From: CADEDV01 sp036383515
Lineage (GTDB): Bacteria > Bacteroidota > Bacteroidia > Chitinophagales > Chitinophagaceae
Direction: 5' to 3'
Assembly (NCBI GenBank): GCA_036383515.1
Contig: DASVOE010000055.1
Location: forward strand, 1-64,000
Length of the DNA stretch: 64,000 bases
A model generated the notes under the pieces. The model saw only the letters and a program-made list of their open reading frames with translations, did no database searches and was not told the origin of the DNA. Positions 50,806-61,600 of this stretch are shown in pieces (position 1 is the first letter of the stretch; every line of letters starts with the position of its first letter). A program made the position numbers and the translations under genes.

Positions 50806-51796
50806 TTTCCATTGCAGATGCAAAATTGTTCAGTCCGTCGCAAGCGGCATTGATACCTGTATAGATCGACGTAACCGCTCCGATAGCCCCGCTGACGGTT
50901 CCAATCCCTAATGTTGGTAAAGCAGATATTATTCCGGAAAATATGCCTAGAGCAGCATTTGCAGTTGCTAAACCGCCGCCGATAACGATCTTACCTATAG
51001 CAGCAATTTTTTTAATTTTCTTGGGTTTGTCCGAAGGAGGTTTATTTTTTTCTGTAATCTTAGATTTTTCGCTCATCATTACATTCACAATCTTTTCCTC
51101 AGTGATCTCTTTTATGTAGGTTTTCCCCAATTGAGACTCAACAATTAGATTTGATTCCATTGTTTTGTGAATCATTGATTCTAATAAAAATCTATCTTCC
51201 CGACTAGATTGAAGTAAGCTGTCGAATCTGGGAAATCCTCCCAGGGATATAAGTTTTTTTATTTGTTCACTGTGAGTTATTAATACAACCTCAATCCAAG
51301 ATTTTTCAATTTCCTCTAATAATTCTACATATAACCTTCTTACCCGCAAGGCAATTGTAATTGGTGACGATATTCCCCGTTCATTTGAATGATTTTGTAA
51401 CTCCAAATTATCATAATTGCCTCTAAATTGATTCTCCAATAATTTAAAATCAGAATTGAGTCGATATATCCGGTTGTAATCAATTTTATCGAAGGTTTTT
51501 TCTATCTTATTCTCCAGAGATTTATCAATATCGATTTTATGAAAGTTATCCCTATGCTCATAAGGGAAAATCTCAGGAAAATTGGCGACATCTTCGTATG
51601 CATATGAAATCGAATCGTAGGAGCCTCTCGCAATGAAGCGGATATCCTTTGCTTTTTTATCTAAAGCAATATATACTCCAAAACCTGTATCGGCATAAAG
51701 CCAGCCCGTTGCAACCACTGAGTTTCCTTTTGTAACTACGACTTGTGAACCTTTGGTTGACATACCCAATTTTTGATTAAGGTAAGGCAAAAACAT
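50795..51796 (-). CDS. Unknown protein with a hydrophobic Gly/Ala-rich C-terminal region, cargo of the tRNA-linked element
   Basis: 333 residues, no recognised family. Residues ~18-75 are beta-rich (SQVVVTKGNSVVATGWLYAD, GVYIALDKKAKDIRFIARG). The middle (~85-250) is helical and charged. A Lys/Pro-rich linker (KPPSDKPKKIKK) then leads into ~65 hydrophobic residues (~264-328) with Gly/Ala-rich helices such as IVIGGGLATANAALGIFSGI and GTVSGAIGAVTSIYTGINAA. The tail looks membrane-inserting or helix-packing, as in some pore-forming effectors or phage-defence proteins. The 3' ends of this gene and the integrase overlap by 11 bp. No signal peptide, so it acts from the cytoplasm. Confidence 0.7.
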   Translation of the reverse strand: MFLPYLNQKLGMSTKGSQVVVTKGNSVVATGWLYADTGFGVYIALDKKAKDIRFIARGSYDSISYAYEDVANFPEIFPYEHRDNFHKIDIDKSLENKIEKTFDKIDYNRIYRLNSDFKLLENQFRGNYDNLELQNHSNERGISSPITIALRVRRLYVELLEEIEKSWIEVVLITHSEQIKKLISLGGFPRFDSLLQSSREDRFLLESMIHKTMESNLIVESQLGKTYIKEITEEKIVNVMMSEKSKITEKNKPPSDKPKKIKKIAAIGKIVIGGGLATANAALGIFSGIISALPTLGIGTVSGAIGAVTSIYTGINAACDGLNNFASAMETKG

Positions 51797-51852
51797 ATTA
51801 TAAGAAAAATTTAAATTGGTACGAAAATGCCGATAGGCAAGTCGATCTCAGA

Positions 51853-52083
51853 TCATTTTGTTGGTTTATTAGAAATGATTAATGATTTTCCAGCAAGCAT
51901 TTTATCGATATCTTCTCTTTTATAATAACCCACACTATTTTTATATACAGCAGATTCTTCACATTTCTTAGCAAATTGAGTTCGTCCCAAATTGCAATAA
52001 ATCAAAGCTTCTTCTGGCTTTAAGAAAGGTTTAAAACAGAGAGCAATTGCTCTCATTGCAATTAACTCATCACGTTTTATCAT
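51853..52083 (-). CDS. Excisionase-like helix-turn-helix protein
   Basis: 76 residues from the ATG at 52083 (an upstream start at 52122 would add 13 residues). KPFLKPEEALIYCNLGRTQFAKKCEESAVYKNSVGYYKREDIDKML follows the plan of MerR-like excisionase HTH proteins: a helix that enters with EEA, the recognition helix after LGRTQF, a wing, and the terminal R/K-x-D-I/L-D block. Located next to an integrase, it is probably the recombination directionality factor or the regulator of the element. The neighbouring 333-residue gene lies 56 bp downstream on the same strand. Confidence 0.75.
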   Translation of the reverse strand: MIKRDELIAMRAIALCFKPFLKPEEALIYCNLGRTQFAKKCEESAVYKNSVGYYKREDIDKMLAGKSLIISNKPTK

Positions 52084-52709
52084 AGGATTGATTTTAAAGT
52101 TTGTAGATGTAAACGTATACATGATAAGATGGGCTGATCAGAAAAATTTATCGCTGTCAACTTTCCGGAAGAGTTAAAAAATAGTTTGAAAACTTTAGGG
52201 AGGTATTGGGGAGAGGTTCTGGATGGGTTGCAATTAATAGGGGATATTACTCAGTTATAGCCCAAAACAACTCACTTATAAAAATGGCCTCAGAATTCTT
52301 GGTTGTAATTTTTTCAATTGCTATTTTCATTATGGTAGATGACTTAAAAATGCCTGTTGCCAGACTTTTAGAAAGTAATATCCGAATACAATATCTTTTG
52401 AAATATTTCCTAATAGGAGGACATATTTTGTTTAAAGTTTAAATAAGAGTAATTACTTATTTTAGAATACTGTGGATAAATTATTCGGGACTAACCATCT
52501 TGTGTAAGTCAAAAAAAGAATTAGCATTGTTATGGAATAAGTGATTTTGACAATTTGATACAGAGACAATTTTTTTCAACTCATAAGGCGTTTTAAAGCA
52601 GGAACAAATTTTGCACAGGACTAGACTATACACTTCTTAATACGTCCCCTTCCAAACTCCGCCCCCCCATTCTTATTTTATTTAGTTTTTATTTAATAAC
52701 CAGCTGCAT
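52084..52709. other. 626-bp intergenic region right of the tRNA-linked element
   Basis: Only a doubtful small frame (52284-52442) is seen. I found no second copy of the tRNA-Leu 3' end here, so the right end of the integrated element is not defined by sequence. The GC content rises again (CCCCTTCCAAACTCCGCCCC) just before the RHS locus. Confidence 0.5.
52284..52442 (+). CDS. Doubtful small membrane protein
   Basis: 52 codons from an ATG at 52284 (the frame is open from a TTG at 52206). It would encode ASEFLVVIFSIAIFIMVDDL, one clear membrane segment, then a basic stretch and a second short hydrophobic region (YLLKYFLIGGHILFKV). No Shine-Dalgarno or promoter box is obvious and no family is recognised; it might be the remnant C-terminus of a larger membrane protein. 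Confidence 0.25.
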   Translation: MASEFLVVIFSIAIFIMVDDLKMPVARLLESNIRIQYLLKYFLIGGHILFKV

Positions 52710-54149
52710 ATGCAAAATTATTGCTGCAGGCTTACCATTCTCATGGGCTTTCTATGCTTTCACCATGCAGTCTTAGCACAGTACGGCAGCGACACGATTA
52801 TTCAAACTATTTCTCCACAGTATTGCAAAGAGGTTTCTTTCAAAGCAAAGGGTATACAGGAAAAGTTGGATAAAAAATCAGAGAGGGCTTTGCGGCAACT
52901 ACAAAAGCGAGAGGCAATGATGAAAAAGAAATTGATGAAGCTTGACTCATTGACTGGCAGCAAAATATTTAGTGATGCTGATAGGCAATATAGAGAGCTG
53001 GAGCAAAGAATGCAAAAGGTTTCAACTGGACAGTATATCGCTAAAATTGATACGTTAGTTACTTCACTTAAATTCCTGGAACAGAACCCACAATTATTAT
53101 CCCAGGTTAAAGAAGTAAAAGAAAAAGTGAAAGATGCCCTGGATAAAGTGAATGGCTTGAAAGATCAATTTCAGAAAGCAGAAGAAATCAAAAAATTTTT
53201 AAACGAACGAAAAAGATATCTGAATGAACAACTGAGCAAATTCGGATTTGCAAAGGAACTAAAGAAAATTAATAAAGAAGCCTACTATTATGCGCAGCAG
53301 GTCAATGAATATAAAGAAATACTGAAAGACTCCAGGAAAACGGAACGTAAAGCAATAGAATTACTCAGCAAAACAAAACTGTTCAAAGACTTTATGCGGA
53401 AGAATAGTCAGCTGGCTTCGTTGTTCCGATTACCGGGTGATCTCAATGATCCTTCAGCACAAGCCAGTTTAGCAGGGTTGCAAACAAGAGTACAGGTGAA
53501 TAACCTGATCCAGCAGCAAATTGCAGCAGGTGGTCCTGGTGCACAACAACAATTTAGCCAAAACCTGCAGGCCGCCCAATCACAACTCAATGAACTAAAA
53601 AATAAGATCAATCAATTTGGTGGTGGTAGCAGTGATGCAGCAATGCCAGATTTTAAACCCAACAATCAAAAGACGAAATCTTTTCTCCGGCGATTAGAAT
53701 ATGGGACCAATATTCAAACACAAAAGGCGACTTATTTTTTTCCGGTGACCAGTGATATCGGATTATCGGTTGGCTACAAGCTTACTGATAAATCAATCAT
53801 TGGTATTGGCGCCAGTTATAAAATGGGATGGGGTAAGGGATGGAATGATATGCGTATATCTCACCAGGGAGTGGGATTGAGAACGTATGCGGATGTAAAA
53901 CTGAAAGGTTCGTTTTGGCTTAGTGGCGGCTATGAACAGAATTATAAATCTTCATTCAGTGAGCTTGTTCAATTGCAAAATCAATCTTCATGGCAACAAA
54001 GCGGGTTAGTAGGATTCAGTAAGGTGATATCACTGAAGACAACGTTTTTTAAGAAAACAAAAGTGCAGTTGTTGTGGGATTTTTTGAGTTACCAGCAGAT
54101 GCCGAGAACGCAGCCAGTTATATTCAGAATTAATTATCAAATTAAATAA
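52710..54149 (+). CDS. Exported coiled-coil protein with a C-terminal barrel-like domain, first gene of the RHS locus
   Basis: 479 residues: signal peptide (cleaved near HHAVLAQ), a long helical coiled coil (~45-310) with heptad-like runs (KLDKKSERALRQLQKREAMMKKKLMKLDSL; QVKEVKEKVKDALDKVNGLKDQFQKAEEIKKFL), then a Gln/Ala/Gly-rich stretch and a beta-rich C-terminal domain of ~155 residues (TYFFPVTSDIGLSVGYKLTDKSIIGIGASYKMGWG, FWLSGGYEQNYKSSF, QPVIFRINYQIK) that resembles an outer-membrane barrel. No family name is known to me. It is 41 bp upstream of an RHS-like gene and may anchor or export RHS products. Confidence 0.75.
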   Translation: MQNYCCRLTILMGFLCFHHAVLAQYGSDTIIQTISPQYCKEVSFKAKGIQEKLDKKSERALRQLQKREAMMKKKLMKLDSLTGSKIFSDADRQYRELEQRMQKVSTGQYIAKIDTLVTSLKFLEQNPQLLSQVKEVKEKVKDALDKVNGLKDQFQKAEEIKKFLNERKRYLNEQLSKFGFAKELKKINKEAYYYAQQVNEYKEILKDSRKTERKAIELLSKTKLFKDFMRKNSQLASLFRLPGDLNDPSAQASLAGLQTRVQVNNLIQQQIAAGGPGAQQQFSQNLQAAQSQLNELKNKINQFGGGSSDAAMPDFKPNNQKTKSFLRRLEYGTNIQTQKATYFFPVTSDIGLSVGYKLTDKSIIGIGASYKMGWGKGWNDMRISHQGVGLRTYADVKLKGSFWLSGGYEQNYKSSFSELVQLQNQSSWQQSGLVGFSKVISLKTTFFKKTKVQLLWDFLSYQQMPRTQPVIFRINYQIK

Positions 54150-54190
54150 ATCGTTTTTTAAGCAACAACATATAATTATCAATTACAGGT

Positions 54191-57100
54191 ATGAAAAAAT
54201 TTGTCACATTCTTATTTTTATTAACTGCGTCGGTAGTATATTCTCAACCTGGGGGATCGGAACCAAATCTTAGTGACGTTAATAAGCCTGTTGATATACT
54301 TCCGCCATCTCCAAACGCAGCCTCTCTGGGACAATATGGAGGAATTAATTTTGGCCTCGCTTCAGGAACAATGTCTTATTCGGTTCCGGTATATAAACTT
54401 AATTCTTCTCAAATTGAAGTACCCATCTCCATTGCTTATAATAGTAACGGCTTAAAGGTGGATGCTATAGCATCCAGAGCGGGAACAGGTTGGGATTTGG
54501 AGGCGGGTGGAGTGATAACACGAAGTGTATTAGGCAATGCTGATGAAGAAGCCCAACGTGTATTACCACCTGTAACCTATCCTCAAAGAAACAGGGCCCT
54601 TATTAACTTTATGCAAAGTTTAAGTACGGTTGGGGATTCACCTTCCTATGATGGGCAACCAGATATTTTTTCCTTCAATTTTTCAGGATATAATGGGAGA
54701 TTCATATTGGATAATAACCTGAATCCGGTATTACTAACTCCTTCTCCCATAAAGATTGAAAAAAACTTTCTTTCTGAGCAATGGAATTTTAAAATCACAA
54801 CACCAGATGGGGTTCAATATTTTTTTGGAGGGATCAATGCAACAGAAAAAAGCAAGACCTTTTCTACAGGAACTAATTGCGGGAAAAGTTATGATGCATT
54901 TAAGGTAACTGCCTGGTACCTGATCACTATTATTCATCCTAATAATGATCAAATAAATTTTTTATACGCACAGATCGGGTATAACTATAAGGCATCTATT
55001 AGTGAAACGAAATTTAAAAAGCTTACCAACTTTACCAGTTGTCCCACAGGAACAGGAACCTGTCCCGATCTTAGCAATTCAAGTTGCTATTCCTATTACC
55101 AGGTAACTACTCCTTTATTAACAGAGATCAATGCAGTAAATGGAGGGAAGTTGACTTTTACTTATACGGGACGTAATGACGTTGGAGATAAGCTGATCAA
55201 AAAAATAGAAGCCTATCAACCGGGACAAATAACTCCCTTTCGCATTTTTGAGATGAATTACCAGGAAGTCTATTCATTATTAGGCAGTAATTCGTATACT
55301 TCCGCAGATCTAAGTTTAGCGTGGCGACCATTTCTTACAGAGTATATCGAGAAATCGACCGACGGCACACTGATAAAGAAGTTTACTTTTGAGTATAATG
55401 ATAAAGAATACGTGCCCACACGTCTTTCTTTTGCCCAGGACCATTATGGTTATTATAATGGTGCAACCGGTAACACTACTTTTTTACCCACTCCATCTAC
55501 TCTCGAATGGCAAGCCTATTTCCCGACAGCAACGGCTAACAGAGAAACGAATGGCGTCTTTGCGGCGAAAGGCTTATTATCTGTTGTTACTTACCCTACA
55601 GGCGGTCGTGATGAAATTTTATACGAGCCCAACTCTGTTTACACTACGATCCAGGTATTACCTCCTTTGACATCAATAGATGCTCAAGCGCAAAGCCTTG
55701 AAATTTTTGATGAGCCGGGTGATGAGGGGTATTCTTCAACTGGAGTGGTTAGTTTTCAGCAGGAAGGACATATTTACGGTAGTTGCGATTTCTATGGTTC
55801 AACCTCCGAAGCAGACCCTATACATAATAAAGGCTGGATATACCTGATAGATATCACTACTAATACAACGGTTTTTACACGGACAGTTAGACCAGGCGAT
55901 GTGGTAGATTTTATATATGAGAGTTTAAACGCTAATCACACTTACCAGGTTAAAGCTAAAGCATCAGGCGTGAAGGTAAGAGTTTCGGGATCTCTTCAGT
56001 ACAGGGCGGGACAAATTACCACCCAGCAAGTGAATAAAGAAACGGGGGGAGTAAGAGTAAGTAAGATAACAACGATTAATGGTTCAGATGGTGTATCCAG
56101 TATTAAGCGATACAGGTATCATGCACTGTCAACTCCTTCTATTTCATCAGGCGGGCCAACTTATAGCCCGTTATACGAAAACTATGTAAACACAAAAGTA
56201 AAATGTGATCCTGTTAATTCCGAATCTGGCGGAACCCTTGTGACATGTGAGTTCAATGAATGCAGCTCTGCTTCTATGTCTTCTAATAGCCTGCACAATA
56301 TTTTTATCTATGGCGGGGCTTCTGTCTATTATTCAAGTGTTCTTGAAAGTTATGGAGAGAATTATGAAAATGGTGGCATTGAGCACAAATATTTTGTTGT
56401 TCCGGATGTTCAGGGAAATAATGTGACAGGGACATACATTCAAAATACACCGTTGACAAGTTATAGCTATAAAAATGGTCTTGAGTATTACCAATGCGCT
56501 TTTCGCATGCAGAACGGAAACGTAATTCCTGTTAAAAAGACACTCACTACTTATAAAGAAGATACCAGGATTGACCAGCAGTTTAAGAGCTATTTGGCCC
56601 GAAAAAATTATAGCGTATACTGCGAAACAGATCCGCCTAGTTTCAATGAAGTTGATGCCTATAGCTTGTACGAATATTCTTTATTGAAAAAATGGATCTA
56701 TCCCGAGATCGTTCAGTATCAAACCTATTCTCCTGACGGAGTTAATTTTGTTGAAGAGAAATCGGTTACCTCCTACGATAACATTTCCCATGTATTACCA
56801 TCGCAAATAAAGACTTTTTCGAGCGATGGAACTGAAAAAATAATACGGAATTATTATCCTGAAGATATACTTCTTACCGGTCCGGAAGAAACTGCACGTA
56901 CTACCCTTATTTCTAAAAATATAGTGTCGCCAATTTTAAAACAAACTGTTGAAAAGAGCGGCGCACCATTGTTAGCTATTCAAAACAATTATAATTTCTT
57001 TTCTTCAACCGGACTTGTTTTACCATTCGCTAAATTTTCGCAAAAGGGCAATGGTGTAATGGAAAAAAGAATTGAGTTCCCGTTGTATTCGTCTACGGGT

Positions 57101-58225
57101 AAATTGCTTGAACAGCGAAAACCGAATGACATAACAACAACATATATATGGGGACATAATTCAAATTATCCTATTGCAGAAATTCAAAATGCCAATGCAC
57201 CAGAGGTGGCGTATACTTCATTTGAAGAGGAAAGTAAAGGATACTGGACATATTCAGGTTCGCCCATTTTGGATGATAATAGCATTACGGGTAAAAACCA
57301 ATATAATTTAGGCAACGGAAGTTTAAGCAGATCTGTACCCAACGATAAAGTTTACACGGTATCTTATTGGAGTAAAGGAGGCGGGTATGCTGTAAATGCC
57401 AGCCCTTCAAATCAGGTTAAGACAGTTAATGGGTGGACATTATATATACATAACGATGTTTCGCCAATATCCGGGACAATTACAATATCTGGTAATGGTA
57501 TAATAGATGAGGTTAAGTTATATCCCCATGCTGCAAAAATGGTCTCAATGACCTATGAACCTTATATTGGTATTTCATCGCAAACAGATATAAATAATAA
57601 TATTATTTATTACAGCTATGACGGATTAGGCAGGTTGACATTAGTAAAAGATGAGAAAAAAAATGTTATCAAAAAAATCTGCTACAACTATGCCGGACAA
57701 GTTGAAAACTGCGTGACCTGTACGAACACGAACACTTCTGCAGATTGGCAGAATACCATTACAGCATTGCGATGTCAATTAAATGGATCTAACCAGAATA
57801 CGGGATACCAGGAGCAGGAGCAAAAGGATATGAATCTCTGCAGCCCGACTTACAACCAGCTACGTTGGGTAACGGCAGGTTATAATACAACAGCTTGCCC
57901 TCTTCCTCCACAAAACATATATGCAAAAATTTCCTATACAAACTGGTATTTTGATGCAGGAGGCAGTTATGCGAATGTATGGATAGGATTTTACAGTGAT
58001 GCGGCATGTACAATTCCCTATTCGGTTTCAAATCTTTCTGTCAATTACAGGAAGATCAAAATTCTTTGTTCCAGCTCCCAGGTTATTACTGATAACACGA
58101 TAAGTGGCTCAGGTTATTCTATCTCTCTGGGCAACCAGAAAATGGAATCCTATGGCACAGGTACACAATGCTACGAACTCGAATACCATGTGATGCCGGG
58201 AACGGGCTACATTGACATATATTAA
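54191..58225 (+). CDS. Large exported RHS-like surface protein without the RHS-core toxin end
   Basis: 1344 residues with a signal peptide (MKKFVTFLFLLTASVVYSQ). The N-terminal region (NAASLGQYGGINFGLASGTMSYSVPVYKL) and SYNSNGLKVDAIASRAGTGWDL-type segments are those of RHS/YD-family proteins (SpvB-like). YD-type repeats occur near 1120-1165 (DINNNIIYYSYDGLGRLTLVKDEKKNVIKKICYNYAGQ). The last ~180 residues include a Cys-containing module (QEQEQKDMNLCSPTYNQLRWVTAGYNTTACP) resembling DUF5977. It lacks the DPxGxxxGxN-type core and a toxin tip. Probably a surface partner of the toxin-bearing RHS protein two genes downstream. Confidence 0.82.
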   Translation: MKKFVTFLFLLTASVVYSQPGGSEPNLSDVNKPVDILPPSPNAASLGQYGGINFGLASGTMSYSVPVYKLNSSQIEVPISIAYNSNGLKVDAIASRAGTGWDLEAGGVITRSVLGNADEEAQRVLPPVTYPQRNRALINFMQSLSTVGDSPSYDGQPDIFSFNFSGYNGRFILDNNLNPVLLTPSPIKIEKNFLSEQWNFKITTPDGVQYFFGGINATEKSKTFSTGTNCGKSYDAFKVTAWYLITIIHPNNDQINFLYAQIGYNYKASISETKFKKLTNFTSCPTGTGTCPDLSNSSCYSYYQVTTPLLTEINAVNGGKLTFTYTGRNDVGDKLIKKIEAYQPGQITPFRIFEMNYQEVYSLLGSNSYTSADLSLAWRPFLTEYIEKSTDGTLIKKFTFEYNDKEYVPTRLSFAQDHYGYYNGATGNTTFLPTPSTLEWQAYFPTATANRETNGVFAAKGLLSVVTYPTGGRDEILYEPNSVYTTIQVLPPLTSIDAQAQSLEIFDEPGDEGYSSTGVVSFQQEGHIYGSCDFYGSTSEADPIHNKGWIYLIDITTNTTVFTRTVRPGDVVDFIYESLNANHTYQVKAKASGVKVRVSGSLQYRAGQITTQQVNKETGGVRVSKITTINGSDGVSSIKRYRYHALSTPSISSGGPTYSPLYENYVNTKVKCDPVNSESGGTLVTCEFNECSSASMSSNSLHNIFIYGGASVYYSSVLESYGENYENGGIEHKYFVVPDVQGNNVTGTYIQNTPLTSYSYKNGLEYYQCAFRMQNGNVIPVKKTLTTYKEDTRIDQQFKSYLARKNYSVYCETDPPSFNEVDAYSLYEYSLLKKWIYPEIVQYQTYSPDGVNFVEEKSVTSYDNISHVLPSQIKTFSSDGTEKIIRNYYPEDILLTGPEETARTTLISKNIVSPILKQTVEKSGAPLLAIQNNYNFFSSTGLVLPFAKFSQKGNGVMEKRIEFPLYSSTGKLLEQRKPNDITTTYIWGHNSNYPIAEIQNANAPEVAYTSFEEESKGYWTYSGSPILDDNSITGKNQYNLGNGSLSRSVPNDKVYTVSYWSKGGGYAVNASPSNQVKTVNGWTLYIHNDVSPISGTITISGNGIIDEVKLYPHAAKMVSMTYEPYIGISSQTDINNNIIYYSYDGLGRLTLVKDEKKNVIKKICYNYAGQVENCVTCTNTNTSADWQNTITALRCQLNGSNQNTGYQEQEQKDMNLCSPTYNQLRWVTAGYNTTACPLPPQNIYAKISYTNWYFDAGGSYANVWIGFYSDAACTIPYSVSNLSVNYRKIKILCSSSQVITDNTISGSGYSISLGNQKMESYGTGTQCYELEYHVMPGTGYIDIY

Positions 58226-58235
58226 AATAACAGCT

Positions 58236-58613
58236 ATGAAAAAAGATATTAAGTTATTTGTTTGCACAATTTTCGCACTAGTTACTTGCGCTATTTCGAA
58301 AGCACAATCCAATACGGATGCTGACTCTATACAAAGGAGTTTAATGAAAGACTCATTAAATATCAACGATTCCATCATCGTCGAGATATATAATATCCGT
58401 AACAATTTCCTAACCCAATCTTTGTCGATCAATGAAGACTCTACCCGGAATGATCAGCAAAAAGAAGTGCTTATCCAGGCATTAGTCCAACAAACTAATG
58501 ATGCAGTTAAAAGCCGGTTAGGCGAACAGAAGTATGATCAATACCTGGAAATGATACGAAGAAGGGTAATCAGCAGGTCATCATTTAATACGGCAAGACC
58601 CCTTGCAAATTAA
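58236..58613 (+). CDS. Small exported protein of the RHS locus
   Basis: 125 residues from the ATG at 58236 (the frame is open from 58212). Signal peptide (KKDIKLFVCTIFALVTCAISKAQ) followed by an all-helical, charged body (LMKDSLNINDSIIVEIYNIRNNFLTQSLSINEDS, QQKEVLIQALVQQTNDAVKSRLGEQKYDQYLEMIRRRV). It lies 10 bp after the RHS-like gene and 23 bp before the toxin-bearing RHS gene, so it belongs to the same operon. It may be a chaperone-like periplasmic factor; function unknown. Confidence 0.75.
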   Translation: MKKDIKLFVCTIFALVTCAISKAQSNTDADSIQRSLMKDSLNINDSIIVEIYNIRNNFLTQSLSINEDSTRNDQQKEVLIQALVQQTNDAVKSRLGEQKYDQYLEMIRRRVISRSSFNTARPLAN

Positions 58614-58636
58614 TAGATCAAATCAAAAGATATTTC

Positions 58637-61600
58637 ATGAAAAGATTTTTAATTATACTGTTTGTTTTAGGCCACCTGTCTATTACGTTGTTAAAGGCTC
58701 AAAATCTTCCATCCCCTTATGCCGAAACTGCTATTAAAAACTTTATCCGTACCTGGGATGCGACAGCCCCGGAAACTGATCCCAATAATTTAATGACCAG
58801 GTCGCTTAAAGATGTTAAGCAGGCCACTCAATATTTTGATGGATTAGGCAGGTCACTGCAAACAGTAATAAAACAAGGTTCATTAGAAACGGGTGGTGCC
58901 CCCACAGATATGATAAGTGCTGTGGTGTATGATGAATTTGGAAGGGAGCAATACAAGTATCTTCCTTCTCCAGCAAATAATACAGGAGGCAATACATCAA
59001 TCAGTGATGGCCTGTTTAAATTAAATCCATTCCAACAGCAGGCAACTTTTATGACTTCGCAGTATGGTCCGCAGGGAGAAACATATTTTTATAGCAAAAC
59101 AAACTTTGAAGCCTCTCCATTAAATAGAGTAGAGAAGTCAATGGCACCGGGTAATAGCTGGGTGGGTAACAATAAAGGTATAGAAGCTAAATACTGGGTC
59201 AACACGGCAACCGATGATGTGAAGATATGGAACGTAACAGATGGGTTCAACAACAGTTTGGGTACCTATGCAGCAGTCGGCTCTTATCTTGCGGGAGAAC
59301 TGTATAAAAATGTAACGGTAGATGAACATGGCAAGCAGGTGATCGAATTTAAGGATAAGGAAGGAAAAGTAATTCTTAAGAAAGTGCAGCTTACCACAAC
59401 AGCAGATGACGGAACAGGCAGGGATTATACGGGATGGCTATGCACCTATTATATATACGACGGCCTGAACAATCTAAGATGCGTGATACAACCAGAAGGA
59501 GTGAAATATCTCTTTACTAATAACTGGCCTGCATTAAGTACAACTATCCTGGATGAGCAGTGTTTCCGGTATGAGTATGACGAAAGAAACAGGATGATTA
59601 TAAAAAAAATACCAGGGGCAGGTGAAGTTTTCCTGGTCTATGATCCATGGGACAGGCTGCTTTTAACACAGGATGCCAAGATGCGGACACAGGGGCAATA
59701 TAATTTTACAAAATATGATGTCTTAAACAGGCCTATTATAACGGGGGTTTATAATTATTGGGGATCTATCCAGGAGGCGAGAGATTTGGCAAAAAATTAT
59801 GCTCCTTTTCGTTTTGAAGAACCCATTACTTCCGGCGGAAATGGTACAGGCTTTACATCCCGATGCTGGCCAGAAGCAAATATTGAAGTCTTATCTATAA
59901 CTTATTATGATAGTTACGACTGGTTAGGAAGTCAGGGTAATCCATTTAGTCAAAACCGGTATACAAATGATGATGCTATTTTTTATCCTCCCAATTTTAC
60001 TGATTATCCTTATCCTCAGCCACTCACCCAAAGTTTTCAGACCGAGGGATCTGTAACCGGAACAAAAACAAAAGTGCTTGGCACCTTACAATATTTATAT
60101 AGTATTAACTACTATGATGAAAAAGGAAGAGTAATACAAACCCATTCTCACAACACTACAGGTGGGGGAAATATTATGACTACCCAGTATAGCTTTGACG
60201 GACATGTATTAGTAACTTATCAGCTAACTGGCAATAATCAAAACAGCCAGGGCGTTGGCGTAAGAAGTCTATACAATTACGATGATTTAGGCAGGGTTTT
60301 AAATGTTAAAAAGATAGTTTATACATCATTTGGTGTAAGTACAGGAGAAAAAACAATAGTCCAAAACGAATACGATGCCTTAGGACAATTAAAAAAGAAA
60401 AAATTGGCGCCTGAATATAACAACAACGCCGGCTTGGAAACACTAACTTATGATTATAATATCCGGGGCTGGATGCTGGGGATGAACAGAAACTATATTG
60501 GGGGAACCGGTACCAATTATTTTGGCTTTGAATTAGGTTATGATAAAACTACTGCAGCAATCGGGTCAACCGCCTATACTAATCTTCAGTACAATGGTAA
60601 TATAAGCGGGACAATCTGGAAGAGTAAGGGAGATAATGTAGCCAGAAAATATGATTTTGGATATGATAATGTAAACAGGCTGGCTTATGCAGATTATTTT
60701 CAAAATACTGCGGGAAGTTCTTGGGACCGCTCTATGGATTTTAGCACCTACGGCACAGATGCAGACAATAACTATAAAATCAAGTATGATGCCAACGGCA
60801 ATATACTTGGAATGATCAACAGGGGATTTAAAATAGGGAACCCTACAGCTTTTCTTGATGCCTTGCATTACGATTACGAATCCAACAGCAACAAACTTTT
60901 AAGAGTGATTGACAATTATAGTGATCCCCAAACCAAACTGGGTGATTTTCATGATGGGTCCAGTGGTTATGGAAATGATTATGCCTACGATGCCAATGGG
61001 AATCTTACACTGGACAATAATAAAAATATAAGCGATATTACGTACAACCACCTGAACCTGCCGCAACAGATAACCGTAACCGGCAAGGGTACAATCACGT
61101 ACACTTATGATGCCACGGGTAATAAACTGAAAAAAGAAGTCAATGAAACAGGACAGCCATTAAAAACAACCTTGTATTTAGGTGGTGCTGTTTATGAAAA
61201 TGATGTACTGCAATTTATCGGTCACGAAGAAGGGAGAGTACGATTCAAACCTGCAAATGGCACTATTCCAGCAAGTTTTGAATTTGATTATATGTTGAAG
61301 GATCATTTGGGGAATGTGCGGATGGTGCTCACAGAAGAGCAACAAACAGAGCCGTACCCTGTAGCAAGTATGGAGACAGCACAAACAACAACAGAAGAAG
61401 CGTTATATTCTAATTTAAATACGACAAGAACAGATAAGCCAGCTGGTTATCCAACAGATACCTACACCAATCCGAATGATAAAGTAGCCAAGACTAATGG
61501 TAGCGGAAACAAGATTGGTCCGGCCGTTGTGCTGAAGGTGATGGCGGGTGACAAGTTCAATCTACGTGTGAACAGTTGGTATAAAACAAATAATGTATCA

